Positions 10,460 to 21,481 of a stretch of DNA of 64,000 nucleotides are shown here, one piece after another (the first letter of the stretch is position 1; each line of letters opens with the position of its first letter). The translations under genes and the position numbers were made by a program. The stretch comes from Symbiodinium natans. Taxonomy: Eukaryota; Sar; Dinophyceae; Suessiales; Symbiodiniaceae. Under the pieces are notes generated by a model. That model saw nothing but the letters and a program-made list of their open reading frames with translations, was not told where the DNA came from and searched no databases. The DNA is taken from the NCBI GenBank assembly GCA_905221605.1, contig CAJNDS010002468.1, positions 1,229,657 to 1,293,656 on the forward strand, given 5' to 3'.

Positions 10460-10860
10460 ATCCCCCTTGCCTCTCCCCCCCGCCCCTCCTAAATCCCCCC
10501 CCCCTTCCCGGAAGAGCCTCAACCCGTGAAACCCTTTCTCAATCCCAAAGCCCCCTCTAGGCGCCTCCGTCTCCGCACGCAGGTCATCTTCCCAGAGTCC
10601 ACGACGCCAGACTGCCAGGCTCCAATCGCCTGAAAAAAGTTTAGGGTTTGGGGCTTGGGGCTTGGGGTTTGGGGTCGAGGGCTGACGTGGACTTGGAGAG
10701 TCACTCCGATCCATCTGAATGAAACAGCTGCTGCTGTACTCAGCGCATGTGGGTAAACTGGTGCTTTAGGGTTTAGGGTTTTAGGGGGTGATGACGTCAG
10801 GATGCAGAGCTCAAGCGACCTATCATCTCCCAGTTTAGAGATGATGTTTTCAAGCTCAAG
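10319..10860 (+). CDS. Three exon-like islands, unrecognised gene
   Basis: 10319-10376 reads TYLPVTWKLNIPNGKYQVE and is followed by GC. 10583-10618 follows CGCAG and reads VIFPESTTPDCQ, followed by GC. 10801-10860 follows GTCAG and reads DAELKRPIISQFRDDVFKLK, followed by GC. All three show the AG-exon-GC pattern that works in the hydrolase gene at 27416-44481. The first resembles a beta-sandwich strand pair and the last is helical. Function unknown. A poly(T)/poly(G)/poly(C) block (about 10391-10459) lies in the first presumed intron. Confidence 0.4.
10401..10459. repeat. Poly(G) then poly(C) homopolymer block
   Basis: A run of about 12 G is followed, after TTTGGACGGACCCG, by about 32 consecutive C. 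Lengths may be unreliable in the assembly. Confidence 0.85.
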
Positions 10861-11621
10861 GCACAGTGGCCTGCAACCCCCAACCAAATCTTGGTCTCTC
10901 GTTTAGGGTTTCGGGTTTAGGTTTTGGGGTCTAGTGTTACAGTGTGTCTCAACCCTCTAAGGGTAGCCTCATGGGCCGCTAATGCGCTTTTTAAAGGGTT
11001 CTGATGTATGGGTATAGAAGGGGTGGATAAGGGGTCCCCTTTGAGGGCCCATATTCTACACAAATCCCTAACACCTTCCATGGCCAGGTCCAAGGCACGA
11101 AGGTCTGTGGTTCGCGGGGGCCTTGCACCTTCAAGAAGGCCAGGGCTTGGGGCTTCTGTATACCTTGCTGTGGGGTTTAGGGTTTGGGGTTTGGGGTTTA
11201 GGGTTAGGGCTTAGCGTGTAACGGCCGGGTTCAGGGCTTCTAGGTTTCTAGGGTTTTGGTCGGTTCGAGTAACGTTGAACGTTGAACCCAAATATCCCAC
11301 AGCCCACAAAGCACATGAAGATGCGGAGCTCTTACTGCCCTGAAATCATCTGGAATTTAGGGTTTAGGGGGGGGGTTCATGCCCAGTTGCAGTACTCTTA
11401 TGGAAGTAGGCCCCCGAAGAACCCCTGTGTAGTATGATGTTGAGATTCTTAACTCCACAACGATACACTCCATGGAGTTGGTCGTGTTGCCAGAGAACTT
11501 GTTCGGATAGCTTCTTGAGCACGATTAGGATTTAAAACGGGCATTTCCCGAAATAGGGGTACCCCGGGTAATTTCAGGTTGTATTGCTTGTGTTCTTACG
11601 ACCTTAGCCCTATCCTCTCAG

Positions 11622-12393
11622 GTGCAAGCTCAAAGAAACGGAGGTCGCAGAGCTAGCAGAACAAATCTACTGGCTGTTCACCCTCAAACCTAAACCCTTA
11701 CCTCTCAACCCTGCACTCGGCTTCGACATGTTATAGTGGTTTTCATCATGGTGCATTTTTGCTTGGTTTTACTAGGGGCAAGAAGTGCCGCACCTCACGT
11801 TGTACCTATTGGTGGATGCCCTTAATTCCATGCCACATAGGGTGTACAGGGTTTGGGTTGTTTAGGATTTTGGGGCTCAGGTTTCGAATTCAGAGCTGAG
11901 GACTATAGGCACTTTAGGGTATATAGGGATGAAAGGGATTTGGGGTCATAGCAGGGCCCATTCAGTTGAAACACTTGCAACACAAATTTCCTGGGGACGT
12001 CTATTTCTTTTTCAAGCGCTTTGGCCCCTTGTGAGACACTGAAACACTCGAAGCAAACATGTGCTGACATATCGACAAACGAGGTAGGCCCTTGGGATAC
12101 TTCATCTTTTCCCTTGTTTGGGTTTAAGAGGACCATATTCAGGAATATGTATCAGGGTTTTAGAGTCCATCCTAGCAAAAGATCTACCTCGCACAGACCC
12201 TAAAGGTCCTACGTACATACACCCTATGCACCCTATCAGCCCTCCAACCTCTACAAGCCTCCTAAACCCCGTAAACCCTCTAAGCTCCAAAACTTTGATC
12301 AGCCCTAAACCCTAAACCCTAAACCCTAAACCCTGTTCGTCCCCTCATCAGGAGCTCGATGTCAACAACGGTCTGCGGGTCGCCTTCTCTGGA
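11622..12393 (+). CDS. Two exon-like islands, unrecognised gene
   Basis: 11622-11684 follows CTCAG and reads CKLKETEVAELAEQIYWLFT. 12352-12393 follows ATCAG and reads ELDVNNGLRVAFSG. A family C (introner-like) repeat begins 3-4 nt after the second. These may continue the gene whose islands lie at 10319-10860. Confidence 0.35.
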
Positions 12394-12396
12394 CCT

Positions 12397-12572
12397 TTAG
12401 GACCCAGAGTAGGCCCTTGTTCCCTTTTAGGGTGCAGGGTTTAGGGTTTAGGGTTTAGGGTTACTAGGACCCAGGGTGGGACCTTATTCCCCTTTTTTCG
12501 GGGTTTGGGTTCCCTTATATCCCTCTTTAAACTCAAAAGGGCGCCCTTTTGTTGTTCCTGGGTTGCTCCTGG
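12397..12572. repeat. Introner-like repeat, family C, partial plus complete copy
   Basis: A partial copy starts at 12397 (TTAGGACCCAGAGTAGGCCC). After a short TTTAGGG array a complete ~109-bp copy spans 12464-12572: CTAGGACCCAGGGTGGG at the left, AAAAGGGCGCCCTTTTG inside, GTTGCTCCTGG at the right. Imperfect inverted ends. The same family forms intron 1 of the PPR gene at 24701. Confidence 0.65.
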
Positions 12573-12638
12573 CTGTGGACCTTCTGGTCCTTTGGTTGTC
12601 ATGGGGGTCTTAGGGCTTGAGGCTTTAGGGGATTAGGG

Positions 12639-12742
12639 TTGGGATGTTCTCCCTTATTATACTAACAGTCCTTAATAAGGATGAGAATCGAGGGTACTAT
12701 AGTCCTTTTCAAGGACTGCTAGTATAAGGAGGAACATCCCAA
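12639..12742. repeat. MITE-like palindrome, family A
   Basis: TTGGGATGTTCTCCCTTATT at the left, AGGAGGAACATCCCAA at the right, inner CTAACAGTCCTTAATAAGG mirrored by TTCAAGGACTGCTAG. Confidence 0.8.
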
Positions 12743-13116
12743 GGTTAGGGGTTCAAGGGCGTAGTGTTCATGGGGCTTATAAGGCTTCAGGGGGTCTTCA
12801 GGATGCGTTTTACTTGATTCCTGGCTTGAAGAATCTAAGGTTTTGGGTTTCAGGTTAAGGGATAAGGGGTGGGTCTTAAGGGCTTTGAAGGGCCTTGCCG
12901 TTTTGGTGTCGCACTTTAATGGGTTTGGGATTTTGGGTTCAGGGTTCTCTCACAAGGCGCTCGTATGCAATGAAGGCATTGAATCAGCAGCTCTAATTTG
13001 TTACAGCTGGCTGGTTCTTAGGCGGGAATGAGGCAATGAGGGACCCCACTCCCTTGAAGGGTATATGTAGGACCCCAATTGCCTCAATCCCAACTAAGAA
13101 CCAGTCCTCGTCCCAG

Positions 13117-13556
13117 GTCACCGGGTATGGCCATGACTCTTGGAAGTGCCACTCCGTGAGCAAGGTCAAGGTGACCAAGGCCCTGGGGGTTGCTTAAGCC
13201 CTATAAACCCTACAAACCCTATAACCCCAAGCCCTATTAGGGTGTTTCGGCGTGTTGGGCCACGGCAGCTTAACACGGAGGTTGATAGGGCGAAATGGAG
13301 GCATGCATCCCCAGGGGGTTTAGGGTTTAGGGTTTAGGGTTTAGGGTTGGTGTTTCTTCTGAGCTTTCTTTGGGCTTCCTCTCATGACAGCCTTTGGCCA
13401 AGGCCTTGGTGCGAACCCTAGAATCGAAACCCCGAAACTGCCGGACAGTGCTCCACGGTCCTCCCTAAACCCTAAACCCTAAACCCTAAACCCTAAACCC
13501 TAAACCCTCAGATCTGGCGGCACCAAGAGCCGGCCAAAGGCGCAGTGATCTGCCCA
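13117..13556 (+). CDS. Two exon-like islands, unrecognised gene
   Basis: 13117-13179 follows CCCAG and reads VTGYGHDSWKCHSVSK then VKVTK, followed by GC. 13512-13556 follows CTCAG and reads IWRHQEPAKGAVICP. A third possible island ends at about 13736, where a family C repeat begins. The CCCTAAA array at 13463-13507 fills the gap between the first two. No family recognised. Confidence 0.35.
13463..13507 (-). repeat. Interstitial CCCTAAA array
   Basis: About six perfect CCCTAAA units immediately before an exon-like island. Confidence 0.9.
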
Positions 13557-13735
13557 AATCCCAAATCCTAGAACCATCTAAAGCCATCAAAACTCTGTAG
13601 GGCTTACAGTTTAGGGTTTAGGGTTTAGGGTTTGGGTACTCACCGAGTTTAGGGTTTAGGGTTTAGGGTCTGTGAATTGCTCGTGCCCTGGCTTCAGCGA
13701 GACAAAAAGCACTGGGCTCGATGCAAGGAAGAGTA

Positions 13736-13816
13736 CTAGGGAGTAGGCCCTTATTCCCTCCGCAAAAACCCCTGTATCCCGAAAAGGGCACCCTTTCTAG
13801 TTGCTTTTGGGCCTAG
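13736..13816. repeat. Introner-like repeat, family C
   Basis: ACTAGGGAGTAGGCCCTTATTCCC at the left (16 of 20 leading bases fit the family), AAAAGGGCACCCTTTCTAG inside, GGCCTAGT at the right. It abuts an exon-like stretch on its left. Confidence 0.55.
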
Positions 13817-15170
13817 TAAATTGGGCCTAGCAAGACGTGCGAAGTTTCTGTTTCCTCTGCCTCACGAGCCGGCATAGGGCCCGTGTTCAACGGGCCAAAA
13901 CCATCTACCAGACTGCGTGTCAAAGGTCATTCTTGCTCTGCTGCATTTCTGCTCGAGCATGGCCATTCCATGTACAAGTCTGCCTAGTCTTTGTGAAACT
14001 CTGTGCATCCATATTTACGTGCCACTGCTTTGATGCCATGGCCTCAGAACCTAAAGCTTAAACCCTAAACCTCCCCCAAACCAAAACCCCAAACCCCTGG
14101 ACCTTCAAAACCTAGTTTCGGAGTTTCGGTTTGAGTTTGGCTCGAGGTGTTTCAGGGTTCAGGGTTTAGGGTTTAGGGCTCAGGGGGCCTTCAGGCCTCG
14201 TAGGACTCTCTGCCAGGCTCCAAGGCCAACAAATTTTCTTCGGGCCCTGTGCGGGCTCGAATCTGGAGTTGGGGGGCTTCCGAATGTTCATACATGCGGC
14301 ATCCTTTTGTCGACATCCGTGGCGACAGTGTGAGGCGTTTTGCCTGTAGAAATGTCCGCGTGCTTAAGAAAACACCACCTTCATACCCAAACCCTGACGC
14401 CCGGAAACCCTAAAGCCTCAAACCGTGGCTATAGAATCCGAGGGCGGCGCAGTTTAGGTTTATCCCTAGACCCTAAACCTTCGGAAGTGTGTGGGGTGTT
14501 CGATGTGGGGTTTCGGCTGCAGGGCTTTTGAATAATCCAGCCTCACCTGAACGGGGCCCGGCAGTTGGCGGGCTTAGGGAAGGAAACCCTTAATAGAGAA
14601 CAGCCCATATCCTGCACCCTCCGAGTCCTAGACTATAGACTCTAAACCCTAAACCCTAAACCCTGCCTTTGCATGCTCACAAAAGGTGATGCAAGCCTGG
14701 CGATGGCTTCCTCTGGCCCCGGCCCAAGAGCCGGCCGTTGAGATAAAGCGTGGTGCGACTGAGGGCTTAAGCTCATCCTGCGCACAGAGAGCCCTACACC
14801 CTAAACCCTAAACCCGAAACCCTAAACCCTGAACCCTAAACCCTGAGAGTAGAATCGTCATAAGGCCTGAACTTGGGTTATGAGTCGTCGAACCACAAGT
14901 CCTTTGGATTTCAAGTTCGTAGGGTGTTTCTATAGCCCTCATAGCCACCTTGTTCTCGCAAAGCCCCCTTTCAAAATCGGATGCCCTTAAAAGGAACCGG
15001 TTTTGGGGGGGTGGGATCCTTACTAAAGGGGAATCCAACTATTGGGGGGTTCGAATTGAGAGGTTCCTTATGTTCGTACACCCCCATATTTCCCCCGAGG
15101 TCTTGATTCAGGCGGTGGCGCTGAGAGACATCGAGGACAGGGCTGGGGACCAGGGCCACGTCTAGGTCGA

Positions 15171-15248
15171 CCTTAGTACTGTAGGGATGAAAATAGGGGG
15201 TACTAGAATCACTATGACGGACTGTTAGTACAAGGGGGAACAGCCCAA
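15171..15248. repeat. MITE-like palindrome, family A, 5'-truncated
   Basis: Right end ACAAGGGGGAACAGCCCAA with GGACTGTTAGT. The left terminus is missing. Confidence 0.65.
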
Positions 15249-16030
15249 CTTTAGGGTTTCGGATATACAAAAGGTATTGGTCTAGGTGCATGTACGGTGA
15301 TGACAGGCGTTGCAAAAGGATGCTGCTCCTGAAGCACCACCAAGTTGCGCAGCTGCCTTTGGTCCTCAAAGCCACGCGCACGCTCTCAGCCCTATACCTA
15401 AAGCCCCAAAGCCCTCGAGCCTACCTTTTCCAAGCCCATAAGTCCTCAACCCTAAACCCTCACACCCCTTACACCCTTAAAAGCCCTAAACCCTGAGCCT
15501 AGACCCCGCTCAATCTCAGGTTTAAACCATGCCTTCGTGTGGTCCCTCTCACCTTTGTTTATAGGGATCCGAAGTATGGGCCTTTAGTATGTCTCGTGCC
15601 CTACAAGGACTATCAAACACAGTGACCCAAATACTTGGAACAGCAGACTCAGAACCCTAACTCCCAAACCCTAAACCCCAAACCCCCCCAAACCCCAAAG
15701 CCCTAAACCCCAAACCCTAAACCCGAAACCCGAATCGCCCCAGAGCCCTATAAGCCCATCTTCGATGCCGAAGCTTCCTGGCTTTCCACTTGGAGGTTCA
15801 GAAGGGTACTTATAAGTAGGGTTTAGGGTTTGGGGTTTAGGGTTTAGGGTTTAGGGTTCAGGGCTTAAGTAGGTTTATGGGTAGGGCAAAGAAGGTGTAC
15901 TGTGAGATGTGTAGGGTGCCGGAGCATTTCCTCTCATCTGGATCTTTCTTTCAACTTGCAAGTTGTGTTCTCGCGCCACGCCCTCAGAAGTAGGCGCGGG
16001 TGCTCACTCAGCTCTCAGGCCATGGTGTAG

Positions 16031-16110
16031 GGTACGTTTAAGTAGGTTTACAAGTAGGTAATATCTGGGGTACTTAGAACCCTACTTTTTCAGTACCCAT
16101 GAACCTTTAC
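16031..16110. repeat. MITE-like palindrome, family B, partial
   Basis: AAGTAGGTTTACAAGTAGG on the left and CAGTACCCATGAACCTTTA on the right; the outer left end is lost. Confidence 0.6.
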
Positions 16111-16120
16111 GCGCCCGCAG

Positions 16121-16441
16121 GAAAGGCTCAGCATGTTTTTGGCGGTGCCAGATGAGGTTGGCGTGGGCGTTGACATTGTTTTGTGCGTTTTCTTTCAATT
16201 AGGGTTCGTAGGGCTTAGCAGGGTTTTGCAGGCGACACCTACATGCTGACAACTCTGGACCACTTAAATTGAAGTACGAAACGGCGGCAAGCTTTGCACA
16301 GCCGCGCAATGGTGCGACTCAGGCCCCCTAAGCCCTACACCCGAAACCCTCAACCCTAAACCCTAAGCCAACTACTTCAAAGATCCGGATCCAGCCATAA
16401 GCTTTCGCAACATCGACCCTGATCTTAGCGGAAATAAACCC
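16121..16441 (+). CDS. Two exon-like islands, unrecognised gene
   Basis: 16121-16177 follows CCGCAG and reads ERLSMFLAVPDEVGVGVDI. 16368-16441 follows CTAAG and reads NYFKDPDPAISFRNIDPD then LSGNKP. Good protein-like composition in each; the family is not recognised. Confidence 0.4.
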
Positions 16442-16455
16442 TACCTGTAGCCCAG

Positions 16456-16532
16456 ACAACCTACCTGTTTTGCGGGTTTCTTATTCTGATCTCCTTAGAT
16501 ACCGTCTATACCCCCTACAAAGGTAGGTTGTT
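16456..16532. repeat. MITE-like palindrome, family E, short copy
   Basis: Starts CAACCTACCTGTTTTGCG and ends AAAGGTAGGTTG. Longer relatives are at 40077-40190 and 44517-44628. Confidence 0.55.
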
Positions 16533-17062
16533 TTGCGACCTAAACTGCACGTTCGGGGGTTCTGCCTAGCGCCTTTGAAAGGTCATCTGAGGACCTTGGC
16601 CCCCCATCAACTCTAGAAGGTTAAGTCGCTAAAGAGTTGTGTTTAGCGTCCAGGGCTTAGGGTTTAGGGCTCAGGGATTAGGGTTTGGGGTTTGGGGTTT
16701 AGGGTTTGGGGTTGAGGGTTTGGGGTTTAGGGTTTAGGGTATGGTCCCTTTTGGGGGCACCCGAAATACAAGGCCTGCAGGAGAGTAGGCACCCGCGAAG
16801 GGATCCTTGCTGAAGGAGCCCAATATGATTTGGGCATTAGACCCTAAACCCTATACCCTAAACCCTAGGCCCTATGTTCGGGATCTTCAATGCTGCGGCC
16901 TTGAACATCAACTCCCTGCGCTTTTTTGTAGGCCCCAAAGTTGAAAGCCCTAATTGACCCCCAGATACTAAACCCAGGAACCCGCCCCAAAGAAGGGTAC
17001 ACCCTAAACCCTAAAGGCACCCTAAACCCTAAACCCTATGTTCTGGGAAACCCCCATATCCC

Positions 17063-17137
17063 ACATCGAGGTCGAAGAGGCTAAAGCTGCCGTGGCCAAT
17101 GCCCGCGTAGAGGAGGAGAAAGAGTTGAAGAAGGAGG
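17063..17137 (+). CDS. Exon-like island, coiled-coil
   Basis: Reads HIEVEEAKAAVANARVEEEK then ELKKE, a strong helix/coiled-coil composition. It is followed by G-rich GGTGAGC. A similar helical island is at 18111-18170, and a short one (REAEKTVEARKPN) at about 20132-20170; all may belong to one gene. Confidence 0.35.
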
Positions 17138-18110
17138 GGCCTGGGTGAGCTTGGGAGGTTGGGACTTAGGGGAGTAGGGTTTAGAGGGGTTTCAGAGGGT
17201 TTAGAGGGTCTATAGAGTTTATAGGATTCATAGGGAGGGCCTGGGTGAGGTTGGGAGGTTGGGACTTAGGGGAGTAGGGTTTACAGGTGTGTCGAGGGTG
17301 AACAGGGTTTATAAGGTTTAGATTGTTTACAGGGTGTATACAGTTTAGAGGGTTCACAGGGTTCACAGGGTTCACAGGGTTTAAAGGCTTTACAGGGTTT
17401 AGAGGGTTTAGAGGAGGGAAAGGGGGCGAGGGGACGTGTGGGAGAGGGAAGTAGTTTTGGGGTTCCGGGTTCATGGCCCTACGGGCCCCAAGGAGTGGAG
17501 CATTGAAGTTTAGGGCCTTGTTTTTTTGGCTTTAAGGTTTAGGGAGGTGGATATGCAGCTTCTGACCTCCTTGTGCTTCTTGTTTCGTGGGGGATGAGAG
17601 TTTCGCAGGGCGCAGAACCCGAGCTAAGCCCTCCAAGCTCCTCGGTCTGAAAAACTTCAGCGAAGGCAAATTTATGCAATTTCGTATGTGGCAAGCATTG
17701 CAACATACGAAAACGCGGAACCCTAAAGCATCGAAACCCAGAATGACTTGAACGGGGGCACCCCCTCCCCTGCACTCAAAGAAATATCTGGAGGGACCCC
17801 CAACAAGCAAAAAAAGTCAAGACAGGGTTTTGGGCCCCAGACCCTAAAGCCCTAAACCAGAATATGTCTAACCACGATGCCCCTACAGGCTCTTGACCCT
17901 ACGCCCCCCACATGTTTTCAGGTACTATGCCCCAAGCTGCCCCCGAGGACAGCAAACCCCAAACCACCAACTGCTATCACCTGCTACGCCCTTCGATGCC
18001 CTGAAGACCCTTAACCCTAAACCCCCAAACGATTAGGATTTAGGGTTTAGGGTTCTTAAACCTACCTCTAGTTGTTATCCGGGTACCACGATGCCCTAAG
18101 ATTTCCGCAG

Positions 18111-18170
18111 ACCCAAGCGCTGGAGCGATTGGCAGCTGTCGAAGAGCTTCGGCTGGCCGCAGCTTGGCGT
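18111..18170 (+). CDS. Exon-like island, helical
   Basis: Preceded by TTCCGCAG. It reads TQALERLAAVEELRLAAAWR, an amphipathic helix. TTTAGGG-type sequence starts a few bases later. Confidence 0.35.
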
Positions 18171-18930
18171 ATTTGGGGTTTAGGGTTTTTGGGGGTTTAG
18201 GGCCTTTGGGTTTAGGGTTCAGGGCTTTCGGGTTCGGGTTCAGGGCTCCAGGGTTCAGAGCTGAACGGCTAGGGCTTAACTTTGGGTTTCAGATGGGTGC
18301 AGCTTTTCTGCAACTACCTCTCATGGCTGGACTTGGAGCCCTGGTAAGCTTTGACATAGCACGCAGGCTTAGAACCCGTAGGGTTTAGGGTTTAGGGGCT
18401 CACAGAGGCGAGCTTTGAGGAGCTTACCAGTTTAGGATGCACTCGCCTTGTGCTTTTTCACGCGAAAGATCATGGGCAGCGCGCCGATGCCCTAAACGCT
18501 TGTTGTCGTTTATAACCATTTGCTAATGCTACCTTTTCTAGTAATGCACAACCCTAACCCTAAACCGCACAGACCTCTGAGGGTCTTGGCGGTAGTCCTG
18601 TGGATCTGAAGGTTTAGGGTTTAGGTTTGGGTTTTGGGTCTTGGGTGGAGGTTTAGGGTTTAGGGTGTTGGTCCTTGTGTTGATAACCGAAGTATGAGGC
18701 GGCGTATGACAGCAGGGATGCAAACAGGGGCCATATCGTTCACTTCGACACGTAAAAGCCACAGGCCGCGTCAGGGCTTACTGTCTTCCGGTGGCCTAGG
18801 GTTTAGGATTTACGGTTCAGGGTTTCGGATTTGGGGTTCAGGGTTTAGGCGCCCCACCATGCATCGAACAAAGACGGACTATCCGATTATGAGGGCTGAA
18901 GGCAAGGGCCGCATCTTCTCACATCGTACA

Positions 18931-19040
18931 CTTGGAGGTTCATGTGCACTTATAAGTCGGGTTACAAGTACCCTAAATAAGGTAATAGCAATAATTACCC
19001 TATTTAAAACCCTACTTATAAGTAGCCATGAACCTCCAAG
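18931..19040. repeat. MITE-like palindrome, family B, well preserved
   Basis: CTTGGAGGTTCATGTGCACT at the left and AGTAGCCATGAACCTCCAAG at the right. Inner ACTTATAAGTCGGGTTAC mirrors AAAACCCTACTTATAAGT. Confidence 0.8.
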
Positions 19041-19587
19041 CAGGGCCTTCAGGCAACCCTATAATGGAATTTTGCAAGTTTCTGCGGTGCGACCCAAACA
19101 ACCCTTAAACCTACCACGGGCCCTCATCCCTAAGAAGCCTCAAGTCTTGGCTCCTGAATTCCCTTTGTCTGCTCAGGAGAGCCGAAACAAAGCTCTGCCG
19201 TGGGCTCAGCACAGAGTGCCAGCTTTGGTGGGCTTGTTCAGAGAGATTCCCTTTTCATGTATGTCAGGCATTCTTCTTCTGTTTGGGCGGGGGGACAAGC
19301 TGGGGGGAGAGGGCGGGAGAGGGGGTTGAAAAGGGGGCCTACCCTTTTCAGGGTATCCCCATCCTCATCCTCGAGTGATTGAAGGTAGCAGTTGAAGACA
19401 GTAGAGCACTCGGGCTCACGACTTCAGGTTTCCAGGGGAATGAGAAGGATCCCGATCAGGTTTAGGGTTAAGGGTTTAGGGTTTAGGGTAAGCGACACTG
19501 CGTACAAGTGTGGTACAAGTAGACATCATGCCCAATACCAGCCGTGGCCCCTAAACCCCAACCCATTGAACCCAGAACTAAAGCCTA

Positions 19588-19703
19588 CTGGAGGTTCATG
19601 GGTACTTATAGTTAGGGTCATAAGCAGGGTAAATATATTTACAACCTTTATTTAGGGCACTTGTAGTCCTGTCCTACTTATAAGTACCCATGAACCTTCA
19701 AGT
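19588..19703. repeat. MITE-like palindrome, family B, well preserved
   Basis: CTGGAGGTTCATGGGTACTT at the left and AAGTACCCATGAACCTTCAA at the right. Confidence 0.8.
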
Positions 19704-19736
19704 CAAGCCTCAACCCAGTGGCCGTTTGCTCCTAAG

Positions 19737-19803
19737 CGCAACCTCCACACACAACATCCGCGAAGCCCTCTCCGACATCTATCCCGAACTCGTGACGGTC
19801 TGG
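19737..19803 (+). CDS. Exon-like island, unrecognised gene
   Basis: Preceded by CCTAAG. It reads ATSTHNIREALSDIYPE then LVTVW and runs straight into a TTTAGGG array (19803-19846). Confidence 0.4.
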
Positions 19804-21480
19804 GGTTTAGGGTTTAGGGTTTAGGGTTTAGGGTTTAGGGTTCCAGGGTTTGTTTAGTCCTAAACAAATTCAGCCTGAACCCAAAACCCCCAACTACGGA
19901 GCAACACCTCCCCGCGTGGTGGGGTCCGCTACCCCAACTGATCAGGGCTCCTCAATACCGTCCAGAATAGCACTTTCTGGGGGTTTATGGAAATCCGGGA
20001 CCCCCAAGTAGTAGGGTTCCCTTATCATCAGAACCCCAACACGGGCATCCCTATCTTCGGAAACCCCCATATGGGGACCCCCAAACCCTGAACCCTCAAC
20101 CCTCGACCCTAAACCCTATGCCCTACACCTCAGGGAAGCCGAGAAAACTGTCGAGGCGCGCAAGCCAAATCCTAATCCCTAAGCCCTAGACCCCGGGCCT
20201 TTTTGTCACAGTTCTTTTCACCCATTTACAAGAGCAGCAACTTTAAGAAGTGCTTGGTGTTTATTGTTAGTATTCTCAACAAGTTTGTAAAAAGTATTTC
20301 GGCGTTATTCTTCTCAAAAGCGTTGTAAGAACTATGTTTGTTGCTTTCGCTCGCATGATTGAAAGCTGCAAGGATGAGTTCGGGATTGGGGGGGGGTTAG
20401 GGTCGTAGGGTTGAGGCTTTAGGGTTTAGGGGTTAGGGGTTAGGGGTTAGGGTTTAGGGTTCCGGGGGTCCTGGGTTGGGTTTGCGGTTCGGCATAGGAG
20501 AAAAGCGATCCACTTCCGATGGCAACTGGGCCTTGTCAGGGGGTCACCCGAAACCCTGAACCCTAAAGAGTGTTCCTGTTTTCTATTTCTGATCCCCCAA
20601 AAGCGCTTTGGGGTTTAGGTTTACCCTAAACCGCCCCAGGCCTGACTCGGGTCACAAACGGCCGCATCTAATGCAGCCCCTCCCCATGTGACCTTCCAAA
20701 TGTTTGGAAAGGTCTTGCAACACAAGAAGCAGGCGAGAGGGAGAGGGACTTTTGGGGGGGGGACCCAACATACAATTCGTAAGTTCGAGGAGTTTGGGGG
20801 CGATACATGTCAATGTTCCCCCAGAGCCCTAAGCATCCTTATAGAGCCTCATAAACACCTTTAGGGTTTGGGGTTTGCAGATGGTGCATCTTAGTGGTCT
20901 GAGCCTCAACCGCCTAAACCCAAAAGGGTTTAGGGTTTAGGTTTTAAAGTTTAGGGTCGCAAACCGAAAGCCTAAAATCCTTGCACCCCAAAACGCCTCA
21001 AAACACGCAAAACCAGAACCCCACCCACGCAAAGCCTTCCATCGAAGCCTGCACGCCCCAAGGCAGCAGAAAAACATAGCCTACAGTCCTGAAGCCCAAA
21101 TTAGCCGAAATACATAAAACCAGAAATCTGAAGTTCTTGGAGCCCAAAACCTCTTAGCTTAGACCATGAACTCTAGGACCCCAATACCCGAAAAGAGCAC
21201 CCTGTGGCTTGTTTCCACCCCGACCCGACTCATGTGCACATATGTGCATACGACTACGTTTTCGAAAGCACAAGCCCCCAACAATGCTATGGGGTGTAGG
21301 GTTTAGGGTTCATGAAACACTGTGCTGAAGAAAAAGCCAAATAGGTCGTGTATGTTTCTCGCGGGGGGGTGGGGGCGCGGGAAATAGGGGAGCCAATAGC
21401 ACTTGAAATGGAGCCTGCGGGCATACTTTAAGGACCCATGTCTCAGGCCTCTCGTTCAGGGTTTCGGGTTGAGGGCTCAT
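19803..21480. other. Repeat-rich stretch without a clear gene
   Basis: Holds a TTTAGGG array (19803-19846), a family D palindrome (19974-20081), an AT-rich patch without telomere-type words (about 20205-20370), scattered TTTAGGG/CCCTAAA words and a partial family C copy (about 21170-21235). A short helical exon-like stretch at about 20132-20170 is the only coding hint. Confidence 0.5.
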
Positions 21481-21481
21481 T